Origin: Treponema sp.
GTDB taxonomy: Bacteria > Spirochaetota > Spirochaetia > Treponematales > Treponemataceae
Reading direction: 5' to 3'
NCBI GenBank assembly: GCA_016293495.1
Contig: JAEDED010000039.1
Location: forward strand, 1 to 8,410
Length of the DNA stretch: 8,410 nucleotides
Made by a program: the position numbers and the translations under genes
The notes under the pieces: generated by a model
What the model saw: the letters and a program-made list of their open reading frames with translations, nothing else
Told to the model about the DNA's origin: nothing
The model's database searches: none
In this document: positions 5,272 to 8,410 of the stretch, one piece after another
How positions within the stretch are numbered: the stretch's first letter is position 1
Layout: each line of letters begins with the position of its first letter

Positions 5272-5817
5272 ATGAAGCTTAAGAAAATATTGGTTGCAGT
5301 TTTTATAGCTGCATTATTTTCTGACATCTGCATCTTCTCAAAAAGTCCTGACCTTCATCCGAATCCATGGTCTTTAATCATTTACAGGCCTTACAATGCA
5401 GGCGACATGAATGAAGTCCGCTGCTATGTAAAATTTGAAGATGCCGAAACCGGTGAAGATGTAAGCTACACAAAAGTCAAAGCAAAATATGCATGGATTT
5501 CAACACCAAAAATCGCTCACGAATATCAGAAGTCCTATTTCTTAAGCGGAGCAATGTCCATGCACTGTCTTCTCAAACCCGGAAAATACAACATCACTGT
5601 CTGCACGCCAAAAGACAAAACATACCCGGTTGTAACTTCAAATAAAGAAGACTGGACCTCCAATGTTTTTTATTACGATACAGACAATCCGACAAACGTA
5701 ATCTTTGTAATACCCACTGCAAACGACAACGGTTTTTATAATGGTGGCTGGTACATAGACTACAAGGCTCCAAAATATTTCAAGTTCACAAAACCAATAA
5801 TTAAAGAGCAGGATTAA
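5272..5817 (+). CDS. Exported protein of unknown function
   Basis: I do not recognise this 181-residue protein. It begins with a signal peptide: MKLKK, then a hydrophobic core (about 6-22), with cleavage likely around SKS (23-25). It would then be periplasmic or secreted. The only Cys near the core sits in SDIC, a poor lipobox, so I do not call it a lipoprotein. The mature part is rich in aromatic residues and in short alternating stretches such as RCYVKFEDAETGEDV and KPGKYNITVCTPKDKTY, which suggest a single beta-sandwich domain like carboxypeptidase-regulatory or transthyretin-like modules; this is inference from pattern only. The C-terminus is marked by NGGWYIDYKAP. Only a weak AAAG-like ribosome-binding signal precedes the ATG. 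It is divergent from the HAD gene and convergent with the radical SAM gene 32 nt away, with no obvious terminator between. Confidence 0.8.
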   Translation: MKLKKILVAVFIAALFSDICIFSKSPDLHPNPWSLIIYRPYNAGDMNEVRCYVKFEDAETGEDVSYTKVKAKYAWISTPKIAHEYQKSYFLSGAMSMHCLLKPGKYNITVCTPKDKTYPVVTSNKEDWTSNVFYYDTDNPTNVIFVIPTANDNGFYNGGWYIDYKAPKYFKFTKPIIKEQD

Positions 5818-5849
5818 ACCTCAGTCTCATTGTCAACTTCAATTATAAA

Positions 5850-7664
5850 CTATGAATCATATTTTATAAGCACTTCAAAAGTACCGGGATTTTTTTCTGG
5901 TTCATCACCTTCTACGTCAAAATCAAAAACTTCAAGTTCAGTTAATGCAAACGCAAGACGTGTACTGTGAAGCATTCCGTTTTCTTCAAGAAGTGCACGA
6001 TGGCGATCCTTATCATAACGGTGAACATACCACTGTGGGAACCCGCCCTTCTTTCCAGTTTTTACAAAATCATAACGAAGAAGGTTTTGCAAAACTTCAA
6101 CATTTAACTCAGGGAATAATTTATTGTCATCAATAAATTTAATAAACGATGCAAAATGTTCAAACCAGTATGTGTCCCTGCGGGCAGCTTCAAAAGTTTC
6201 TCTTTCTTCTGAGTAATCACAAAGCGTACAGATGAATTTCCACGGACTGACATTTTTCAAAATATAATTCCAGGTTTTATCGAACTGATGCTTGTTCCAG
6301 AATGCATCGGTTATAATTTCAATGTCTTTAAGATACATAATGTCGGTAAAAGGCATATATGGAGTTGCAAAGGTTTCATAGACTGCATTCTCCTGCCATT
6401 TCCAGCCATTTTGTTTTGCAAAAGATTCCATTTCTGTTCCGTGAAGGATTTTGAGAAAGCCTAACTGCAAAGCATCTGGTTTTAATGCCATTACAAAATC
6501 GTAGCTGTAGCCAAATGCATCAAGGTCTTCAAACGGAAGTCCTGCAATCAAATCCAGATGCTGGTGAATTGTTGAAGGTATTCTTTTTACATTGGCTGCA
6601 AGTTTTTCAACATTTGGTGAACGATGAATTGCCTCAAGAGTTTTTTTATTTGCACTTTGGACGCCGATTTCAAACTGCATGATTCCGTGCGGAACTTTCT
6701 GTAAAAACTCGATCGCTTGCTCAGAAAGATATTCAGCTTCAATTTCAAAGTGGAACATTGTTTTGCCGTTATGATTTTCGAGAATATATTTCCATATTCC
6801 GATATAACGGTCAGAATCAAGATTGTAAGTTCTGTCAACAAACTTTACAAGTTTAACATTAGCATCAAGGAATATCTGAAGTTCCCTTTTAACTTTTTCG
6901 AATGACTTAAACCTAACCCGTTTATCAACACTTGAAAGACAGTAAGAACAGCTGTAAGGACAGCCGCGGCTTGATTCGTAATAATAAATTTTATGATCAG
7001 GATCAAAATTGTCAGTAAGAAGTTCAGGATATGTAAAAGGAATTACATCAAGATCAGAAATTAAATCACGGTTACCAGTAAAGACTGTTTTATTCTGAAC
7101 TTTGTCGAAAAAATAAAGGCCTTTGATTTCAAGAAAACGGTCGTACGAAAATTCCCTGAGAGCGCTACCTTCACCGCAGGCATTACCAGCATCAGATGAT
7201 TTACCATCACCAGAGGCGTTACCTTCACTAAGCGCCTTGAAAAACTCAAAGCAGGTTTCTTCGCCTTCACTGTGAAGAATAAAATCGAGAGACGGAAGTT
7301 TTTTGAAATAAACCTCTGGGGCGTATGAAAATTCTGGACCGCCTGCGCCGACGATACAGTCGAGAACTTTCTTTACATCTGGAATTATTTTTTCTACAAC
7401 GGAAGCATTCCACATATAAGTTGAAAAAATTACTGCATCAGCTTCGGACTGAGCAATTTTTCTGAGAATCTCGGTATAAGGCTGGTTAATCGTAAATTCA
7501 ACTGTAACAAGCTCAATATCAGAAACGGCATTTTCTGTATTTCTGCTGTTTTCTGCATTTCTGATATTGTCTGCAATACGGGAGTTTACATAATTGTAAA
7601 TTGACCTGACTGCAAGGCTTGTGTGCATATAGCTTGCGTTTACGGCTGCCAGTAAAATCTTCAT
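5850..7664 (-). CDS. B12-binding radical SAM protein (DUF4080 type)
   Basis: This 604-residue protein has a cobalamin-binding-type N-terminal domain (MKILLAAVNASYMHTSLAVRS, then about 50-140 with ADAVIFSTYMWN and VGAGGPEF). A radical SAM core follows, with the cluster motif CPYSCSYC: Cys235, Cys239 and Cys242 in the canonical CxxxCxxC spacing. HFEIEAEYL and DLIAGLPFEDLDAFGYS lie further along the barrel. The C-terminal part (about 430-590) matches my memory of the DUF4080 region that accompanies this family. Such proteins are presumed SAM- and possibly B12-dependent enzymes of unknown substrate. It has no His/Asp-x-His-x-x-Gly cobalamin motif that I can see, so B12 may not bind in the classical way. 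Two hexapeptide-repeat insertions interrupt the N-terminal half (see separate entries). The start is supported by the family-typical N-terminus. There is no Shine-Dalgarno sequence, and the best promoter implies a leaderless mRNA. Confidence 0.9.
   Translation of the reverse strand: MKILLAAVNASYMHTSLAVRSIYNYVNSRIADNIRNAENSRNTENAVSDIELVTVEFTINQPYTEILRKIAQSEADAVIFSTYMWNASVVEKIIPDVKKVLDCIVGAGGPEFSYAPEVYFKKLPSLDFILHSEGEETCFEFFKALSEGNASGDGKSSDAGNACGEGSALREFSYDRFLEIKGLYFFDKVQNKTVFTGNRDLISDLDVIPFTYPELLTDNFDPDHKIYYYESSRGCPYSCSYCLSSVDKRVRFKSFEKVKRELQIFLDANVKLVKFVDRTYNLDSDRYIGIWKYILENHNGKTMFHFEIEAEYLSEQAIEFLQKVPHGIMQFEIGVQSANKKTLEAIHRSPNVEKLAANVKRIPSTIHQHLDLIAGLPFEDLDAFGYSYDFVMALKPDALQLGFLKILHGTEMESFAKQNGWKWQENAVYETFATPYMPFTDIMYLKDIEIITDAFWNKHQFDKTWNYILKNVSPWKFICTLCDYSEERETFEAARRDTYWFEHFASFIKFIDDNKLFPELNVEVLQNLLRYDFVKTGKKGGFPQWYVHRYDKDRHRALLEENGMLHSTRLAFALTELEVFDFDVEGDEPEKNPGTFEVLIKYDS
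7155..7226 (-). repeat. Degenerate 18-nt tandem repeat inside the radical SAM gene (second insertion)
   Basis: Residues about 147-170 form a Gly/Ser/Ala/Asp-rich stretch with a six-residue period (EGNASG, DGKSSD, AGNACG and a partial fourth unit). The DNA shows matching units of about 18 bases that have diverged. It lies between the N-terminal domain and the radical SAM core and looks like an expanded surface loop. Confidence 0.6.
7518..7571 (-). repeat. Degenerate 18-nt tandem repeat inside the radical SAM gene (first insertion)
   Basis: Residues about 32-49 read as three six-residue units, DNIRNA, ENSRNT and ENAVSD, coded by similar 18-base units containing TTTCTG-type words on the + strand. 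The insertion follows the first helix of the N-terminal domain and keeps the frame. Confidence 0.55.
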
Positions 7665-7671
7665 ACAATTG

Positions 7672-7677
7672 ATAATA
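7672..7677 (-). promoter_or_regulatory. Extended -10 of the radical SAM gene (leaderless transcript predicted)
   Basis: On the - strand TGTTATTAT contains TATTAT (7677-7672) preceded by the TGn extension. A weak TTTAAT sits 17 bases upstream. Seven bases separate the -10 from the ATG at 7664, so transcription should start at or next to the start codon. This agrees with the absence of a Shine-Dalgarno sequence. Confidence 0.5.
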
Positions 7678-7691
7678 ACAGATTTCCGGAC

Positions 7692-7720
7692 TTGATTAAA
7701 TAGCAGTTTTTCTATAAAAT
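7692..7720 (+). promoter_or_regulatory. Promoter of rpsU
   Basis: TTGATT (7692-7697) and TAAAAT (7715-7720) are 17 bases apart. The start point would fall near 7727, giving a leader of about 40 nt that carries a strong Shine-Dalgarno sequence. It is arranged back to back with the radical SAM gene promoter. Confidence 0.65.
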
Positions 7721-7767
7721 TAATATGTTTTTACGGAATTACCGAAGAAGAGGAGGTGAATTTAGTT

Positions 7768-7974
7768 ATGGCAACAATCAACGTTGACGATTCAGAAAAC
7801 CTTGAAAAAGCAATCAAACGTTTTAAACGCATGGTTGAAAAAGAAGGTATCATCCGCGAATACAAAAAACGCGAATACTTCGAAAAACCTTCTTCTATTC
7901 TTCACCAGAAGAAAACAACACTCGAGAGAAAACTCTTGAACAAAAGAAGAAAGTCAGAAAAGAAAGAATACTAA
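7768..7974 (+). CDS. rpsU: 30S ribosomal protein S21
   Basis: This 68-residue basic protein belongs to the bS21 family and joins the small ribosomal subunit near the 3' end of 16S rRNA, where it helps translation initiation. The family core is visible as ENLEKAIKRFKRMVEKEGIIREY, KKREYFEKPS and a Lys/Arg-rich tail. I chose ATG 7768, not the in-frame GTG at 7756, because that GTG lies inside a near-perfect Shine-Dalgarno sequence, AGGAGGTGA (7751-7759), eight bases before the ATG, and because S21 begins MATI-like. It has its own promoter. No terminator is seen between its stop and the insertion sequence that begins roughly 40-50 bases later, so the hairpin at 8052-8094 in the element may end its transcripts. 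Confidence 0.97.
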   Translation: MATINVDDSENLEKAIKRFKRMVEKEGIIREYKKREYFEKPSSILHQKKTTLERKLLNKRRKSEKKEY

Positions 7975-8043
7975 TTCTTTCCGATTTGCGTAAAAAATGG
8001 GCGGCCTAACCGGGGCCACTGAAAAAGTCCGCTAAGGATTGAA

Positions 8044-8073
8044 TTTACAGGCACCACCTAAATAGAGTAAAAT
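8044..8073 (+). promoter_or_regulatory. Candidate internal transposase promoter
   Basis: TTTACA (8044-8049) and TAAAAT (8068-8073) are 18 bases apart. Initiation near 8080 would make an mRNA that lacks the left arm (8052-8059) of the hairpin before the transposase gene and has a leader of about 15 nt. Confidence 0.45.
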
Positions 8074-8094
8074 TTATTCAGGTGGTGTTTTTTT
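8052..8094 (+). terminator. Hairpin with T7 tail gating the transposase start
   Basis: CACCACCT (8052-8059) pairs perfectly with AGGTGGTG (8080-8087) around a 20-nt loop, followed by seven T residues that run straight into the ATG at 8095. In form this is an intrinsic terminator. Its right arm contains AGGTGG, the only good ribosome-binding site for the transposase, nine bases before the ATG. Transcripts entering from rpsU would be terminated or have the site hidden. Confidence 0.75.
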
Positions 8095-8410
8095 ATGCTC
8101 AAGTCACAGCAAGAATTAAATTTCAGTCAATACACAGATTTATATGACAAATTGATTCCACAGGATCATCTGTTCAGAAAAATAAATGAGCTGATAGATT
8201 TCAGTTTCATAAGGGATGAACTGAAAGATAAATATTGTCCAGACAACGGACGAACAGCCGAAGATCCTGAATATCTTTTCAAATTCCTTTTCCTCAAATG
8301 TCTGCATCCTATGTCAGATGTTGACCTTGTGGAACGAGCTCTTTATGACCTTTCCTACAAATATTTTCTAGGATTAAATCCTGAAGATGAAGTGATAAAC
8401 GCAAGTACTT
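8095..8410 (+). CDS. IS1182-family transposase, N-terminal part (cut by window end)
   Basis: The open frame begins at ATG 8095 and is still open after 105 codons at the window end. It carries the DUF772-type N-terminal domain of IS5/IS1182 transposases: a short lead (QELNFSQYTDLYDKLIPQDH), then INELIDFSFI, and the conserved block MSDVDLVERALYDLSYKYFLGL, which in this family precedes the DDE catalytic domain (not in the window). The full protein would normally be 400-500 residues. Start choice is supported by AGGTGG at 8080-8085. No frame damage is seen in the visible part, so the element could be intact. Confidence 0.9.
   Translation, partial: MLKSQQELNFSQYTDLYDKLIPQDHLFRKINELIDFSFIRDELKDKYCPDNGRTAEDPEYLFKFLFLKCLHPMSDVDLVERALYDLSYKYFLGLNPEDEVINAST

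Larger units (their letters stand above)
8017..8410 (+). mobile_element. Left part of an IS1182-type insertion sequence (runs past the window end)
   Basis: Sequence after the rpsU stop changes to CACTGAAAAAGTCC, which resembles the terminal sequence of IS1182-group elements as I remember it. A hairpin and a DUF772-type transposase start follow. I place the left end near 8017, but the exact terminus and any target duplication cannot be fixed without the right end. The element points away from rpsU. Confidence 0.6.

Noticed and set aside
5272..5346. Lipoprotein signal in the exported protein
   Set aside because: The Cys lies in SDIC with Ile at -1, which does not fit even the relaxed spirochaetal lipobox.
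5818..5849. Terminator between the convergent exported-protein and radical SAM genes
   Set aside because: The 32-nt gap holds no convincing inverted repeat or T-tract.
7756..7767. GTG 7756 as the rpsU start
   Set aside because: This GTG is part of the Shine-Dalgarno sequence AGGAGGTGA; ATG 7768 has ideal spacing and gives the normal S21 N-terminus.

Overview
The window comes from an AT-rich bacterial chromosome. The protein set (Ddh-type lysine synthesis, a B12-binding radical SAM protein, an AT-rich S21 gene, a small exported protein with no recognised family) reads to me like a host-associated spirochaete, most likely Treponema. That is an impression from protein and base composition, not a search result. 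Most of the window is ordinary chromosomal genes; the unusual material lies at the two ends and in the control regions.

Layout. 1-727: no convincing gene. It holds a good sigma-70-type promoter (427-455), a GC-rich stretch of nested inverted repeats (about 485-640) and two tandem hairpin-plus-T-tract structures (655-704) just before the next start codon. 728-1342 (+): an HD-domain phosphohydrolase interrupted by an in-frame TGA exactly where its family has the Trp of the AEHSW motif. 1339-2577 (-): lysA, whose stop codon overlaps the stop of the HD gene. 2667-3647 (-): ddh. 3740-4432 (-): a TrmB-like regulator with a 30-bp palindrome lying over its own transcription start. 4515-5222 (-): a HAD phosphatase. 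5272-5817 (+): a small exported protein, divergent from the HAD gene. 5850-7664 (-): a B12-binding radical SAM protein of the DUF4080 type. 7768-7974 (+): rpsU. From about 8017 to the window end (+): the left part of an IS1182-type insertion sequence with the start of its transposase.

How they fit together. Ddh reduces and aminates tetrahydrodipicolinate directly to meso-diaminopimelate, and LysA decarboxylates this to lysine, so ddh-lysA is a compact lysine module transcribed in that order. The gap between them can form competing hairpins. The TrmB-like gene has its own promoter and very probably represses itself; whether it also controls ddh-lysA cannot be seen, because its palindrome does not recur before ddh. 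The HAD gene and the exported-protein gene appear to share overlapping divergent promoters. The insertion sequence lies just after rpsU and carries a hairpin that could both stop incoming transcription and hide the transposase ribosome-binding site.

The best candidates for something new are the structured leader/GC-rich element before the HD gene and the TGA at its conserved Trp. I see no defence system, CRISPR array, tRNA, rRNA or prophage.
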